64,000 nucleotides of DNA from Heterohyrax brucei. Taxonomy: Eukaryota; Chordata; Mammalia; Hyracoidea; Procaviidae. Shown piece after piece: positions 21,415 to 33,551 of the stretch (position 1 is its first letter; each line of letters begins with the position of its first letter). The position numbers and the translations under genes were made by a program. The notes under the pieces were generated by a model. The model did not search any database, was not told where the DNA came from, and saw nothing but the letters and a program-made list of their open reading frames with translations. The stretch spans positions 123,992,796 through 124,056,795 of the forward strand of contig CM053142.1 in assembly GCA_028571685.1 (NCBI GenBank), in the 5' to 3' direction.

Positions 21415-21637
21415 CAGGGATTAGCAAATATTCTCTATAGAGAACCAAATAGTAAATATTTTAAGCTTTGCAGCGCATACTGTCTCTATCACATCTACTA
21501 ACTGTGCCACAGTAGTGTGAAAGCAGCAATAAACAATACATAAACTAATGAGCATGGCCTCATTCCAATAAAACTTTATTTACAAAAATAGGCAGCAAAC
21601 CAGGTACAGTCTGTGGGCCATAGTCTGCAGATCCCTG
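21415..21637 (+). mobile_element. MER20, hAT-Charlie DNA transposon, full length
   Basis: CAGGGATTAGCAAATATTCT start, AGTAAATATTTTAAGCTTTG, AATAAAACTTTATTTACAAA and the end GTCTGCAGATCCCTG give the whole 220-bp element between terminal CAGGG/CCCTG. MER20 is a non-autonomous placental element. No clear 8-bp target duplication remains. Confidence 0.9.
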
Positions 21638-21871
21638 TTGATGCAAATAGCTTCATTGGTGTCTCTAACAATTAACAACATCTCCTCCTTGTTTCACACT
21701 CACCTCATTAGTGAAGAGTCTTATCACGTGTGCTGTAAGCAACTGGCGATTAGCCATGCTCATATATTAATATTTTATTTTAAACAGTCCTCGGTTCACT
21801 CACCCCACTACTCAGACCTAATTAAGTAGATCCTCAGTATAGGCAACTGGCTTTATTCCAAAACTAAAAGC
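21638..21871. other. Unassigned sequence
   Basis: Nothing recognised. Confidence 0.5.
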
Positions 21872-22013
21872 TAAAAACCTGTTGCTATGAAGTCATTTCT
21901 GACTCAGAACAACCCCTCTAGAATGGAGGAGAACTGTGCTATACCATTTCCAAGGAGCAGCTGGCTACCTTTGGTTGGCAGCCAAACTCTTAACCACTGT
22001 GCCACTAGAGGCT
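21872..22013 (-). mobile_element. AfroSINE, internally deleted
   Basis: CTGTTGCTATGAAGTCATTT, ATTTCCAAGGAGCAGCTGGC and TAACCACTGTGCCACTAGAG; a few bases of the middle are missing. Confidence 0.85.
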
Positions 22014-23274
22014 CTTGTGGCTCCTCCTCCAGTTTCACTAAAATGAGAAAAGCAGCTCTGCCTAAATTTTAACTGTCCTAGAACTTTAGAGTCTCATCCA
22101 AGCCAGAAATCCAAGTATTGCAGGTTTGAAATGTTAACGAATGTTGCAAATGTTAACATGCTCTCCTGCTAAGAGAAACAGTGGAAGTTAGAGTCCACAC
22201 AGAGACACCTCAAAAATAACTAACTAACAAGCCCAGGTACCTACTTCCAAAAAGTCAGCCATTGAGAAGCCTATGGAGTGCAGTTCTGCTCTGAGTTACA
22301 CGAGGTGATGATGGCCGGGGAGTCAGCCGGACAGCGGTATAGATTTTGTGGAAATATTACTCATAAATGGAGACGGTATTAAGCACTGATGTGTACTGTC
22401 AGCTAAACAAGGAGCACAGATTTAAAACTGAAAGGATAATTACAGTAATTTCTTTGGGGTTAGTATTACTTGAAGCTTTACTGAGAAAGGAAATCAGTTT
22501 ATGCTGACTTTAAAAAAAATAAACTGACATAGGCTCATTTAACAAGTAATAACGAGTGATGAGAAAAGTTGGCAGGCTACTTTTTTCTTTTATAGAGAAA
22601 AAAATTCTGAATTGAGCAATGAGTGAAAGCATTGCCAAGTGCCTAAGTTTAATCTCCTGGGACAGTAAACAAATTATTACTGGTAGCATAAAGACTTCAA
22701 AAATCAGGGTTAATTTAATTCACTCTCACCCAAATCAAAATTGAGAAAGCCTACATAAAAAACAAACAGTACATTTTCCCCAAGCATTAATTTTTCCTTC
22801 CTGTAAGTGTCATGTATATTACTACATTCCAGGTTAATGCTTCTTAGTGGTGGATTTTTAGTTGTTTGGTTAGTATGAGACACTTCTCTGAATAGATCTA
22901 TTAAATTTTCTAGTGTGTTTTTCAGGAGAGTATGAGATATGCTTTCACTGCACTTGGCTTGGACTCTTGAACCAAGTCCTTTACAGATGCGGGAAATGAA
23001 AAGACCCGCATAGAAAAGTCAACATATAGAGAGCAGCTAAGATTGTTATATGAATATAAAAAAATCAAACCAATCAATAAATATGCTAAAATTTTTCAAC
23101 AAGCTAATGTGATCCAATCTGACATATTTGTTGTTTACTACAAGAAAAAGATTTACATAAAATAAAGATACCCACAATGCCAACAAAACAGGTTTCAATA
23201 CTTCAATTAGAAAAGCATTGAGAAGTTTTTTTACCCTTTTACACTCTTGCAAATTAAGAAGCTAAAAAGCATAA
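22014..23274. other. 1.26 kb unassigned
   Basis: No repeat recognised. The region 22500-22800 is AT-rich. No supported exon. Confidence 0.5.
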
Positions 23275-23490
23275 CGGAATAAGATGCCCTCATTTGAATC
23301 CTGGCTTGAGAACTAAGTAACTAAGTGACTTTTGGCAAATTAGTTAATCTCTCTCTGGCCTCAATATGCCTAGTTCTAAAATGGGGATATTAGAATCTAT
23401 CTCATAGGGTTAATGAGAGACATAAGGTAATATTTGTAAATTATTCTGAGCAGAGCTTAACATATAACAAAAATGAATAAATGTAAACTA
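23275..23490 (+). mobile_element. MIR SINE
   Basis: TTTGAATCCTGGCTTGAGAA, AGTTAATCTCTCTCTGGCCT CAATATGCC, AAAATGGGGATATTAGAATC and CTCATAGGGTTAATGAGAGA match the MIR core and 3' region closely. Confidence 0.9.
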
Positions 23491-23565
23491 TTAGTAGTAC
23501 GTTCATCTACTCTGGTCTTATCATCCTTTTATTTGCTGTAACTCGATCTAATAAATGACAAACAG

Positions 23566-24040
23566 GAGACAAAAAGGATGTGCTCTTCTCCCAGATCTTC
23601 TTTCTCAGTGCTCCACTGCCATCAAGTCGATTCCTTCTCACAAGGACGCTTTAGGACCAAGCAGAACTGTCCCAGAGGGTTTCCAAGGAGCAGCTGGTGG
23701 ATTCGAACTGTCAGCCTTCTAAGTATCAGCCAAATGTTTAACCACTGTGCCACCAGGGCTCTTTCTTGGTGGTAGGAGGTCCCTATCTGCCTGTTTCTCT
23801 CTCCTTTTATTTCTGGTAAGGTAAAAGATGCTGCAGCCCACACGCAGGGGAAACTGCCCTTACATCCCATCAGGGCTGTGCTTCTGAGGAAGGGGGCTGC
23901 CTCCCACCCTAATCCTCTCTAACAGAACCTAGCTTTGCCTCATTTATAGAACATAAATGGAAGACAATCACACAATACTGGGAACCACGACCTAGCCAAG
24001 CTGACACATCCTTGGGGTGAAAACAATTCAATCCATAGAA
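23566..24040 (-). mobile_element. MaLR LTR (partial) carrying an AfroSINE
   Basis: AGGATGTGCTCTTCTCCCAG before the SINE and TTTCTTGGTGGTAGGAGGTC after it, then GACAATCACACAATACTGGG and GTGAAAACAATTCAATCCAT. The outermost 3' part of the LTR (left side here) is missing. Confidence 0.85.
23610..23761 (-). mobile_element. AfroSINE inside the MaLR LTR
   Basis: CACTGCCATCAAGTCGATTC, GGTTTCCAAGGAGCAGCTGG and CCACTGTGCCACCAGGGCTC; TCTTTCTC and TCTTTCTT flank it. Confidence 0.9.
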
Positions 24041-24702
24041 CATCTTTTCACCACTATATTTATGTTCAGTACAAAGGCTTGGGCATTGTGTTGCCAACAA
24101 AGCAAAATTTCAATAAGTAAATTTCAAGAATGCTAAAAATCTAAGTCTCTAACCATGTGAGATCTCAGAAGTCACCTCACTGTCTTTAGCTTGAAGGCAA
24201 TAGATGCAGGGTATAAGATACTTGAAGCTTCAGCCAACTGAAACTTCATTTTGAAAAAAGAAAGGGAAGAAATGTTTTCCTGTGACCTTCGTTTTAAAGC
24301 AAAGGCAGTAGAATGGTAGTTCAGGAATCTCATAAACTTTAAATAAAAATGGAGCAGTTCACACTTAATGCTTTGTTTTATAAAGCTTTTCCAGAGACTT
24401 CAAGTGTAAAAGCTTTGCTGCTTTACATAAAACAACATTCTTTCCCATAAAGTTGTGTTCTAAATATGTAAAACTTGGGCATATCTCATGGCATTTTAAA
24501 ATGCATTGTTTTCCGATGCCTGTATTAGTGATGTCAGGAATAAGCATATAAAACAGTGGCACAGTTTAATGTATGGAAGGACTATGATTTTATCCCGCAA
24601 TCTTATTTTTAAAGTGATATATTTACCTTCTAAAGAAGACTAAGAAACAAAAATTATCCTCATATATACAGTAACTTTTTCTGGATCGCTATGTCATTTT
24701 TA
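24041..24702. other. Unassigned sequence
   Basis: Nothing recognised. Confidence 0.5.
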
Positions 24703-24883
24703 GTGGCTGTCAAGTTGATTCTGACCCATAACCCCATGAGAATTTCTCCATAGGATTTTCAAGGCTGCAATCTGTTGGAAGGAGATCACCAGGCCTTATT
24801 TCCAAGCCATTTCTGGGTGAGTTTGAGCCTCCAACCTTTCAGTTAGCAGTACAGTGGGTAACCATTTGTGCCACCAAGGAGCT
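24703..24883 (-). mobile_element. AfroSINE variant with longer middle section
   Basis: GTGGCTGTCAAGTTGATTCT, GATCACCAGGCCTTATTTCC, GAGTTTGAGCCTCCAACCTT and TTGTGCCACCAAGGAGC. Confidence 0.88.
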
Positions 24884-25282
24884 GGATCACTAGAGTGACC
24901 AGTATTTAACTCATATATTTCAGACTGATGAAATATGCCTGAAATAGAAATGAGCCTTTGTCCATCTGATATTTCCATGTACCATGCAGTCAACTTCTTA
25001 CAATGATAAGTACAATTACGTCCACACTGGTTTACCCCTGGCATTAGTTTTAACCCTTAGCAGCAGAAGTAAACTTATCAAAGATGATTCTGTGTTATGC
25101 AGATCACAATTACTATTCTGCCATCATTTTAATAACAAACTGGAGAGTGAAGGTTGCAACAAAGAAAATTATTTCAAGTGGCTGTACATAAATCATTTTT
25201 AGTTGCTCTCTAAAGAGACTCTAGCATTCTAACTATATTTTAGATAGTATCTTTTTAATGAATGTTATGGAAAATTTTTTTA
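24884..25282. other. Unassigned sequence
   Basis: Nothing recognised. Confidence 0.5.
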
Positions 25283-25433
25283 AATTGCTGTTGAGTCCAC
25301 TCAGACTCATAGTGATCCTACAGGCAGAATAGAAGTGTTCTACTGGGTTCCCAAGGAGCAGCTCGTATATTCACACTGTTAACCTTTTGGTTAGCAGCCT
25401 GAGCACTTAACCACTATGCCACTAGAGCCCCTC
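25283..25433 (-). mobile_element. AfroSINE
   Basis: TGCTGTTGAGTCCACTCAGA, TTCCCAAGGAGCAGCTCGTA and CCACTATGCCACTAGAGCCC. Confidence 0.9.
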
Positions 25434-25656
25434 CTGGATTATTAGTGGGTCACCAAATCAATTTAATGGCTCATAATCTACATTTCTTTGGTAAAATAAT
25501 AGAAGGGGAAGAAAATAGAAATATCAGGGTATATAATACATATGATAAAGGCAGCTCTCTTTTCATAAAAATATCTTTAATGTTAAGTGAGTGTATTGTT
25601 ACAATTAAAATCCATTTGTTATTGTTGGTCACAGCCCCAAAGCTTTGAAAGTTAAT

Positions 25657-25803
25657 TAAAAAAAAAAAACCCACTGCCATTGAATCAGGTCCAACTCATG
25701 GTGACCCTAGAGGTCACAGTAGAACTTAGCCAGAGTGTCAGAGGAGTGCCTGGCGGAACTCAACTGCCGGCCTTTCGGTTAGCAGAAGCAGCACTTAACC
25801 ACT
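25657..25803 (-). mobile_element. AfroSINE with long A/T-rich tail
   Basis: A run of 12 A precedes CCCACTGCCATTGAATCAGG; the middle (GGAGTGCCTGGCGGAACTCA) and GCACTTAACCACTAAC are present, and the head is truncated. Confidence 0.9.
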
Positions 25804-26447
25804 AACAGTAAAATGCAATTCTTGACTCTCGTTTGCAATTTATCTATGCAGTTCAATTCAATACATTCTCATAACATCTAAAGTTCTAACAAACACAGAA
25901 AAAAATGATTCTCCATTCATTATGTCACGGCTTATATTTTTGAGAAACTGAAAATAATACTTCTCTCTTTTTACTGTTCTCTCTACCTCCTCTAACTCAT
26001 TTTGGAGGTATGTAAAGTTCAGTAACCCACACATTATTTGGCTTCCTAGTTTCCTACAAGTTTAAAACATTATCTTCCTTAATTCAGCAATGTTACTACT
26101 ACAATAACTAGTGTTACCTCTAATTTTTCAAAGTGTGTATGGAATATCATGCTACAAAACCCACTAGCCAGAATTTCTGAACCTAACTTAGAAAAAGTTA
26201 CCTCAGGAAAGTGTACACAGCCATCACTGCGGCATATAACAATTCAGTTTCAATTATTGTGACCAGTCATTGTTAGTTTACTGGTGAAAGAAACTGTTCT
26301 AGAACTTATAGAGACCTGGGGGTTTCTGATCCATAAGTTCTCCACCATCCCCGTTTCTCAGACCACATACTCACACTCCTAGAGATCATTTCAGCATTCT
26401 GCAACTTTCTGGAGCAGACTTAATGGCTATCCACTGGACTCTACGTC
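25804..26447. other. Unassigned sequence
   Basis: Nothing recognised. Confidence 0.5.
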
Positions 26448-27424
26448 TGCTATAATACCTTTTTTTTTTTTAAATATTTTGTTGCTTAGGTGAATCTTTA
26501 AATAGAATTATTGAATCTACATAGAGATTCAATAATTTACACACAAATTATTTTGTGATATTGATTGCAATCCCCATAACATTCTCCCTCTTTCCACACA
26601 TATCCTCCCCCCGTTTCCATTTATTTAGTTTTCCTGCCCCTTCCTGCACTTTCACCTTTGCTTTAGAGCAGGTGTTGCCTATTTGGTCTCATATACTCGA
26701 TTAGTCTAAGGAGCAGATTCCTCATGGGTATTATTGTTTGTTTTACAGATCATTCTAACATTTGGCTGAAAGATGAGCTTCAGAATTCGCCTCAGTTCTG
26801 AGCTACAAGGGCGCCTGCGGCCCATTCTCTCACAGGTTCCTCCACTCTGTATCAGACCAGTAAGTCTGGGGTTTTTTGGGGAACTTGAAATTTGTTCTAC
26901 ATTTTTCTCCCACTCTGTCTAGGGCCCTCTATTGTGAACCCGGAGGAACAGTAAGTGGCGGTAGCTGGGACAGGCTGGAGCAGGCTGTGGTTCCTGTAGT
27001 CTACTGGGCCTTTGGGCTCATCGCTCCCTTGAATCTTTGGCTTTCTTTAGTATCATTTACTCCGGATGAAATGAGACCAAAAGATAGCCACTCTCAAGCT
27101 TTTAAGATCCCAGATGAAAATAGGATATAGGATATTTCTTATGAACTATGTTATGCCAATTGACCTAGGTGTCCCCCAAGACCACAGTCCCCAGGCCTCA
27201 GCCCTAGCAGCTCAGTCCCTCAAGGTGTTTAGTTGTATCTAGGAAACTTCTGACTATGTACCCTGTGTGCTTTATTATATGTATAAGTATACAAGCTGCA
27301 CATATAAATATATATGTAAAAAAATATCGACAACCAAACCTATATGTATATGTACATGGGTATACTCCTATACTCCTATTTACTGTATTGCTTAAAGTGA
27401 GGAAAGGAGCGCCTTATGGTTGTA
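26448..27424 (-). mobile_element. L1 LINE 3' UTR (minus strand)
   Basis: A T run (26461-26471) marks the poly-A tail of a minus-strand element. Its reverse complement follows the same 3' UTR order as the L1 at 0.3-2.8 kb: the GGGATCTTAAAAGCTTG block, the CAATAGAGGGCCC... region and a purine-rich stretch before the tail. ORF2 is not visible; an RTE abuts the 5' side. Confidence 0.75.
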
Positions 27425-28230
27425 TCTTTTAACCATACCTAGTCAATCTGTACGCTGAGCAAATAATCCAAGAAGATGGACTATATGAAGAAGAATAGAG
27501 TAACAGTATTGGAGAAAGACTCTTTAACAACCTGGGTAATGTAGATGTCACAACCTTGCTTGGTGAAAGTGAAGACGGCCTGAGACACTTACTGACGAAG
27601 ATCAGAGACCACCACCTTCGGTATGGATTACACCTCAACGTAAAGAAAAGAAAAATCCTCATAATCAGACCAGTAAGTAACATTATGATAAATGGAGAAA
27701 AGTTTGAGGTTGTCAAGGACTTCATTTTACTTGGGTCCACAATCAACACCCATAGAATCAGCAGTCAAGAAATCAGACAAAGCATTGCACCGGGCAAACT
27801 TGTGCACAAGACTTCTTTCAAGTGTTGAAAAACTAAGACATGACCTTGAGGACTAAAGTGTGCCCGACCCAAGCCATGAAGTTTTCAATCACCTCATACA
27901 AACACGAAAGCTGGACAATGAATAAGGTAGACCAAAGAAGAATTGACACTTCTGAATTACAGTGTTGGCAGTATTGGCAGTGAGACTATGTCTCACATAC
28001 TTTGGGCTGTTATCAGGAGATATAGGCCTCTGGAGAAGCACATTGCACTTGATAAAGTAGAGGATCATTAAAAAAGAAGATTCTCAAGGAGATAAACTGA
28101 TACAGTGGCTGCAACAATGGGCTCAAGCATAGCGACAATTCTAAGGATAGCCCAGGACCAGGAAGAGATTCATTTCTGCTGTTCCTAGGGTCACTAGGAG
28201 ATGGAATCAATCCAATGACACCTAAACGAT
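27425..28230 (+). mobile_element. RTE LINE, 3' third
   Basis: About 800 bp from the reverse transcriptase after the palm domain to the 3' UTR (CTGCAACAATGGGCTCAAGC at 28110, GGGTCACTAGGAGATGGAAT at 28190). It aligns in order with the RTE at 10.8-11.6 kb in the opposite orientation. 5'-truncated by normal target-primed insertion or by the neighbouring L1. Confidence 0.88.
27556..27828 (+). pseudogene. RTE reverse transcriptase C-terminal remnant
   Basis: A 90-codon open stretch with LRYGLHLNVKKRKILI, IMINGEKFEVVKDFILLGST and SSQEIRQSIAPGK, parallel to the 11110-11505 remnant. A frameshift and stops follow. Confidence 0.85.
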
Positions 28231-28689
28231 AACCCTGATTCTGCATATGGATTTACCTATGTATCTATTGTAAAATTATTATTTGTTATTACTAATGTTA
28301 TAAGGTTACATATGTTATAGTCCTAATACAATTCTTAATACCTAGGGATGAACAAAACCTTCAGCTTGGGTCCCCCAAGCCCATCCTCAACCAGAAAAAG
28401 AAATGTGATCACAAAGGTTGACCCTCAGGGAAAATGAAAATCAAGAACTGCTTCAGGGACACTGATCTCAGCACTCAGTAGGAGGCTTAACAGACCCCTT
28501 TGCCTATAGTAAGGAAGCAAAATAAATACATAAAAGGAAAGCTTCTGCCTTGGAAGTGAGGTAATGGTCCCCAATCCTTTTAACAAAATAAGTTTTGCTA
28601 GTATTTGGTTTAGGATCTTTCTATTTATATTCTCGAGAGAGAAGCCTGTAATTTTCTTTTCTCAGCTGTTCTATGCGTGAGGAGTCTTG
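28231..28689. other. Unassigned sequence
   Basis: Nothing recognised. Confidence 0.5.
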
Positions 28690-29127
28690 ACGTGGCTTAG
28701 TTGGGTCCTGTTTCACAAAGGTAATCTGTGTGCTTATCCAGGGTTGTGGTCTCATCGGAGACTCCATCAGGGAAGGAACCACTTCCAAGCTTATTTGCTT
28801 GTAGGCAACATTAGTTATTTGTAAGCTTCCAGACTGGAGGCTTCAGTTTTTTTGTCACCTAACTGCCGAAGGCTATTGTCAGTTCCTTGTCATGTGGCAC
28901 TCTCCACAGGCCACCTCACAACGTAGAAGCTAGCTTCTGAAAAACCACAGAGGGAGTCTCCCCATAAGATGTACAGTACAAGAATCTGTCATAATCACAG
29001 AATTGACATTTCCATCACCTTGGTCACATTCTGGTTAAAACTAAATCACACTCCAGGGGACAACACAAGGGCAACAATACTGAGTGGCAAGAACTATGGA
29101 GCCTACCTTAGAGTCTGTCTGCCATAG
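28690..29127 (-). mobile_element. MLT1-type MaLR LTR
   Basis: CATCAGGGAAGGAACCACTTCCAAGC region, CAGTTCCTTGTCATGTGGCA, CCACAGGCCACCTCACAACG and TTGACATTTCCATCACCTTG follow the MLT1 LTR in reverse complement. Older and more diverged than the other MaLR copies. Confidence 0.65.
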
Positions 29128-30334
29128 GATCTGATTCTCTTGTCTGCAGTTTCAGCAGCCACTTTCACACAGGGCCTGTCTCTTTATGTGTTTTATCGTT
29201 TTCAGCTTTGAAATCATTTTGTCATTTTATTTGTTTATCATTTTAGAGAATTCTTGAAGGTCTACATAAAAGAGTCCTTCCTCTAGAGAAAATTTGGGTT
29301 TCTTTCTGCCAGTGGCATGAGGAAAAAGCAAACCTGAAATACACTGAAATCAGATTATGGCCTCAGGTTTCTATGGACCATGCAAGCAGCAAGAATTGAA
29401 ATCTCAGATTCATGTGAGTCATATTGTGTTTACAGAATTCTCAGGTGAGACTTTTTTACCTATGATCCATCTACAAAGTCAAGACAAGAATGTTTGTTGC
29501 CTTGCCTGTCTGCATAATAGCCTTTACTGTTTATAGTTTCACTGAGGATACAGCCCTTTGGCCTCTTACCAAACTCCTCACTTCGGGTGGGCCTTGAGCT
29601 TTGGCTCCTCTCCTCTTCCCTGAGCAGCAATCCAAATAGAAGCTCCTACAGGCAGCTAGATGCCTCTAGGGATGTTGTGAGTAATAACAGGGAAGGAACC
29701 TACAGCGTGGTGGTGAAGGGCAGTCCCAGATGTGAGGCAGTAAATAAATGCTACATTTTTAGTATAATCTCTTAACATAATTTAATCGTATTTTCACTAG
29801 GTAGTTGGTCATTTTATGGGTTACACAATTTAATTTTAGGAAGTAGAAGCAACAGAAATAAGTGAAATCCATAAGGTACTAATACAGTAAGACGGCATCA
29901 TTCATTCACTGATTTATTCGATGATTTCTTGGATTCATCTTTCACTACTCGTTGTACCATTCTAAGAGGAAGAGCTGAAGAATGAAGTTTAAAATGTGGG
30001 GCTGGGGAAAAAAGCCAAAGAACTAATGGGATTGCTTTTAGCTTAGGCCTCAGACCAGAGAGATAATTGATGCTGAAGCCCATACAAAGTCCAACCTAGT
30101 TTATGAGAGCTAGGCTTTTGGAGCCAAAAGTTGTAACGGAAAATGGAGCTATTAAATGAGAGTATCTCAGCGTTAAGTTTTACTCATGATCCTAAAGTTG
30201 TGGTAGAGGGCTAGTCAAGGATTCAGTAATGTAAGCTCCAGGCCAACAACTCTTCTACCCTGACTTACATATAACAAGGTCAAGATAAGTCCCTTGGCTT
30301 GATCAGCCCAGAACACTTTGGAGGGATGACTCAA
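29128..30334. other. Mostly unassigned; weak MIR at 29663-29765
   Basis: GATGTTGTGAGTAATAACAG and GCAGTAAATAAATGCTACAT resemble a MIR 3' end on the plus strand. The rest is unassigned. Confidence 0.4.
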
Positions 30335-30442
30335 CTTGTCCTATTTTTCTATTTTTGCCATAACAAATTACTGTAAATTTAGTGGTTTAAACAACATAAA
30401 TGTATTATCGTATAGTTCTGTTGCTCAAAAATACAATAAAGG

Positions 30443-31057
30443 TTCACCGAGGACCAAAATGACATGCGGTAAAGACAACGGAGAAGACAGAGAGACCCAC
30501 AAGAGTGGGTGCCTACATTGACTTGGGAGCGGAAGAACCAGATGGTGCCCGGCCACCACCAGCGATAGCCACGATGGAGCTCAGAGAGGAGTCTCACTGG
30601 CAATACAAGAATAAAAAGGGGTGCATCAAGAGATCTCCACTAAAAGACCTCAATTGATGGTCCAGCGGTTTTGGGGTTCCTCTGAGAGCATGGCCCCCGG
30701 CCCTGATGCTGCCCTTCCCCATAAATTATAACAAAGGTCCACTCTTTGGACAGGAATGGATTGGACTTGGCAATGCAGAGTGACCATATATTGGAAGCAT
30801 TTTATGGTTCTATGCATCTATAGGATATCATCTTGCTGACTTCTGGCTGGAGGAAGGGGAGTGGGTGGAGAGGAGGGGAAAGGAGGTTGTTGGGAGGATG
30901 AGACATGTATGGAGCAGAGAGGAATAGTGTGCTGTCACCGGACAGGGAGAGCAGTGGAAGCTGCATATAGGTGGGCATATGAATTTATATGTGAATGTAT
31001 ATTTTCACTCAGTTATGTTAAATAAAAATTTTTAAAAAAATGCATGTAACAAAAAAA
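30443..31057 (+). mobile_element. L1 LINE, 3' UTR only, with target duplication
   Basis: A 615-bp insertion matching 45.24-45.79 kb closely: GAGACCCACAAGAGTGGGTG, GATGGTGCCCGGCCACCACC, CATTTTATGGTTCTATGCAT and GGAGCAGAGAGGAATAGTGT, ending in a poly-A. AAAATACAATAAAGG on the left and AAAATACAATAACGG on the right are the target duplication. Confidence 0.92.
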
Positions 31058-31410
31058 AAAAATACAATAACGGTCTCACTGGAGTAAAATCAAGGTGCCA
31101 GGAGGTCTCATTCATTTCTGGAGGCTCATGGGAAATTTCATTTCTTGCTCCTTCAGGTTCTGGGCAAAATTCAGGTCCTTGGCAGTTTTAGGAACATAGA
31201 TCCAACTTTCAGCTGACTATAAGCTATGGGCCTTTCCCACTCCTAGGGGCCACCACATTCCTTAATTCATGTCCCTCCTTCCACCACCTTCAAAGCCACC
31301 AACAGCAGGGCAAATCCCTCTCACATTTTAAATCTTTCCTTCCTCTTCCATCTGATCTCTCTGACCAAGCAGGGTACAGTTTCTTTGTATTATGGATTCA
31401 TGTGATTACG

Positions 31411-31624
31411 TAAGAACCCTTACGGCACAGTAGTTAAGAGCTACAGTTGCTAACTAAAACATTGGCAGTTCAAATCCATCAGCCACTCCTTGGAAACTCT
31501 ATGGGCAGTTCTACTCTGCCCTATATAGCGATGGTGAGATAGGATTGACCCAGTGGGTTCAGGTTTTTCGGTTGGTTGGTTTTTTTGTTTGTCTATTGTT
31601 TGGTTTGGTTTGGTTTGCTTTTGT
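31411..31624 (+). mobile_element. AfroSINE with extended G/T tail
   Basis: GAACCCTTACGGCACAGTAG head, CCATCAGCCACTCCTTGGAA, and an approximately 60-bp tail of GGTT/GGTTT units (31560-31620). GTGATTAC and GTGATTAG flank it. Confidence 0.9.
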
Positions 31625-31793
31625 GGTGATTAGAATGGGCTCACTTAGGTAATTCATGATAATCTCCCATCTCAGTTCCCTTACCCCTGATCCTGTCTGC
31701 AAAGTCCCTTTTGCCATTTAAGCAACATATTCACAGGTTCTGGGAACTAGGATGTGGATATTGGGGGACCACTATTGTGCCTACCACACACCC

Positions 31794-31990
31794 TTACTGA
31801 CCTGGCTCCATGTTGGTCCTTAAGTAAGAAAGTTGTCCTGGCTAAAAATCAAGTTGCCAGCCAGTTGCATTCCATTCTGCGGGCTCACAGGAAACGAACA
31901 GAAATTGGATTAGGAAGTAGGAGGTAAGACTTTTTTTTGGTTTGTTCTTTTTTTAACTTGCCTCTGGTGGCCATGCCCTGCATAAAATAA
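31794..31990. other. Unassigned sequence
   Basis: Nothing recognised. Confidence 0.5.
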
Positions 31991-32156
31991 ACCATAAACC
32001 AAACCCGGCGCTGTCAAGTTGATTTCAACTCACAGTGACCCTCTAGGGCAGAGTAAAACTGCTCCATAGAGTTTCCAAGGAGTGCCTGGTAGATTCAAAC
32101 TGCAGACCTTTTGATAGCAGACATAGCATTTAACCTCTACACCACCAGTGTTTCCC
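31991..32156 (-). mobile_element. AfroSINE with clear target duplication
   Basis: AAACCCGGCGCTGTCAAGTT, TTTCCAAGGAGTGCCTGGTA and ACACCACCAGTGTTTCC. Flanks CCCTGCATAAAATA and CCCTGTATAAAATA. Confidence 0.93.
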
Positions 32157-32354
32157 TGTATAAAATAGACCTCTTTGAATAATTACTATAATTAAATTAC
32201 TATTATAAAAAAGTGATTTTAGAAAGTTTAAAAAGAGAAACTAAACTTACATCAAGCAGAAAAATCAGAACTTTATTGGTATACACACACTTGTGATCTA
32301 GAACTAACAATAACTTCGCAAGTTATGTGGTATTAAGTTCCTACTACATATGAT

Positions 32355-32530
32355 GGGGCCTGGTTTCACAGTGGTTAAGTATCTGGCTGCTAACCAAAGG
32401 TCAGCAGTTTGAATCCCCCAGCCAATACTTGGAAACTGTTTGGAGTGGTTCTACTCTGTCCTTCCTATAGGATTGCTATAAGTCAGAATAGACTGAATGG
32501 CAATTGTGTTGGGGGGGTTTGGTTGTTTAT
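32355..32530 (+). mobile_element. AfroSINE with perfect target duplication
   Basis: GGGGCCTGGTTTCACAGTGG head and CTATAAGTCAGAATAGACTG tail. TACATATGAT at 32345-32354 and at 32531-32540. Confidence 0.93.
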
Positions 32531-32540
32531 TACATATGAT

Positions 32541-33114
32541 AAAGCTTTTCAATGAAATAATAATCCATATCTGTAATACCAAAACATGAAATCATAAGAA
32601 ATATTATAGTTTGGGTTAATCTTTAGTTGACACTGTTGGAAACATTCTATAGCAATGCAATCAATTCAGGATGCAAGCCTAGAAGAGACATCTTTGGTGG
32701 AAAGGCAAGATACAGAGACATTGATTGAAATGTTAGTCTTAATGTTTATACAAATCATATTTTGCTCTCTCTATTTTTGCAATGAATGCTAGTCTCAGAG
32801 TAAATTCTTTGTTATCCAGATAAGCATGAGCCGTCATGATATATTATCAAATATTATGGTTAATAGACATATGGGACATGTAAATTCCCTGTAATAGAAA
32901 ATCTGCCGTGTACCAAACTTGACCATTGTTAATAATACAGACAGCCCCAGAAACACACTCAACTACAAAGAAAGGCACTAATTTTGGTTTGGACGCCAAC
33001 CAAAATGACCAGGAAAAACAGCTGGGAAAAACAGAAAAACACACAAAAAACAGATCAGATGATCCTAACTTTTAAACACACAAAAAGCAAAGCAACTACC
33101 TAGAAAAACATAAT
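32541..33114. other. Unassigned sequence
   Basis: Nothing recognised. Confidence 0.5.
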
Positions 33115-33355
33115 GAGAGCTACCATTTGTTGTTCACTTACTGTTCTGGGGAAGTATTAGCTTCTAAATCCCTGCAATAAATTCATCTCATCTTTACTGC
33201 AGCAACGTAATTACATGGCACGACCCACATTAGAGATAAGGAAACTGAGGCTCAGAGGCATATTTTAAAGCTTGCTTAAGTCAAGTATGCAGCTATCAGA
33301 ATTTTTTAACCTGAGTCTGAGTTCGAAGTTCAGATCCTTTCTAAACTTTAGTAAA
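33115..33355 (-). mobile_element. MIR SINE
   Basis: Reverse-complement MIR order, with GATAAGGAAACTGAGGCTCA GAGGC as the strongest match and GAGTCTGAGTTCGAAGTTCA near the end. Confidence 0.85.
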
Positions 33356-33551
33356 AACATGACCTACAAGTTGTGAGCACCATTATTTTTTAAAATGCTG
33401 GGGGAAAAGAAACATTTTTTTAATGGCTGTTCGAACACGTAGACAGAGGCTATCCTTGCCAGGTTGTATCACTGCAATATCGACCAAAAAAAAGAAATTA
33501 TGTGCCAATTTAAAAAGCCACAGTTTGTCAGATCTTTTAGAGCCACCCATT
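33356..33551. other. Unassigned sequence
   Basis: Nothing recognised. Confidence 0.5.

Larger units (their letters stand above)
30335..31793 (-). mobile_element. MLT1/MST-type MaLR LTR with two insertions
   Basis: GCCATAACAAATTACTGTAA and GTGGTTTAAACAACATAAAT (left), AAAATCAAGGTGCCAGGAGG (after the L1), and ATTGGGGGACCACTATTGTG CCTACCACA (right end) form one minus-strand LTR. It is interrupted by an L1 tail (30443-31057) and an AfroSINE (31411-31624). Confidence 0.8.
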
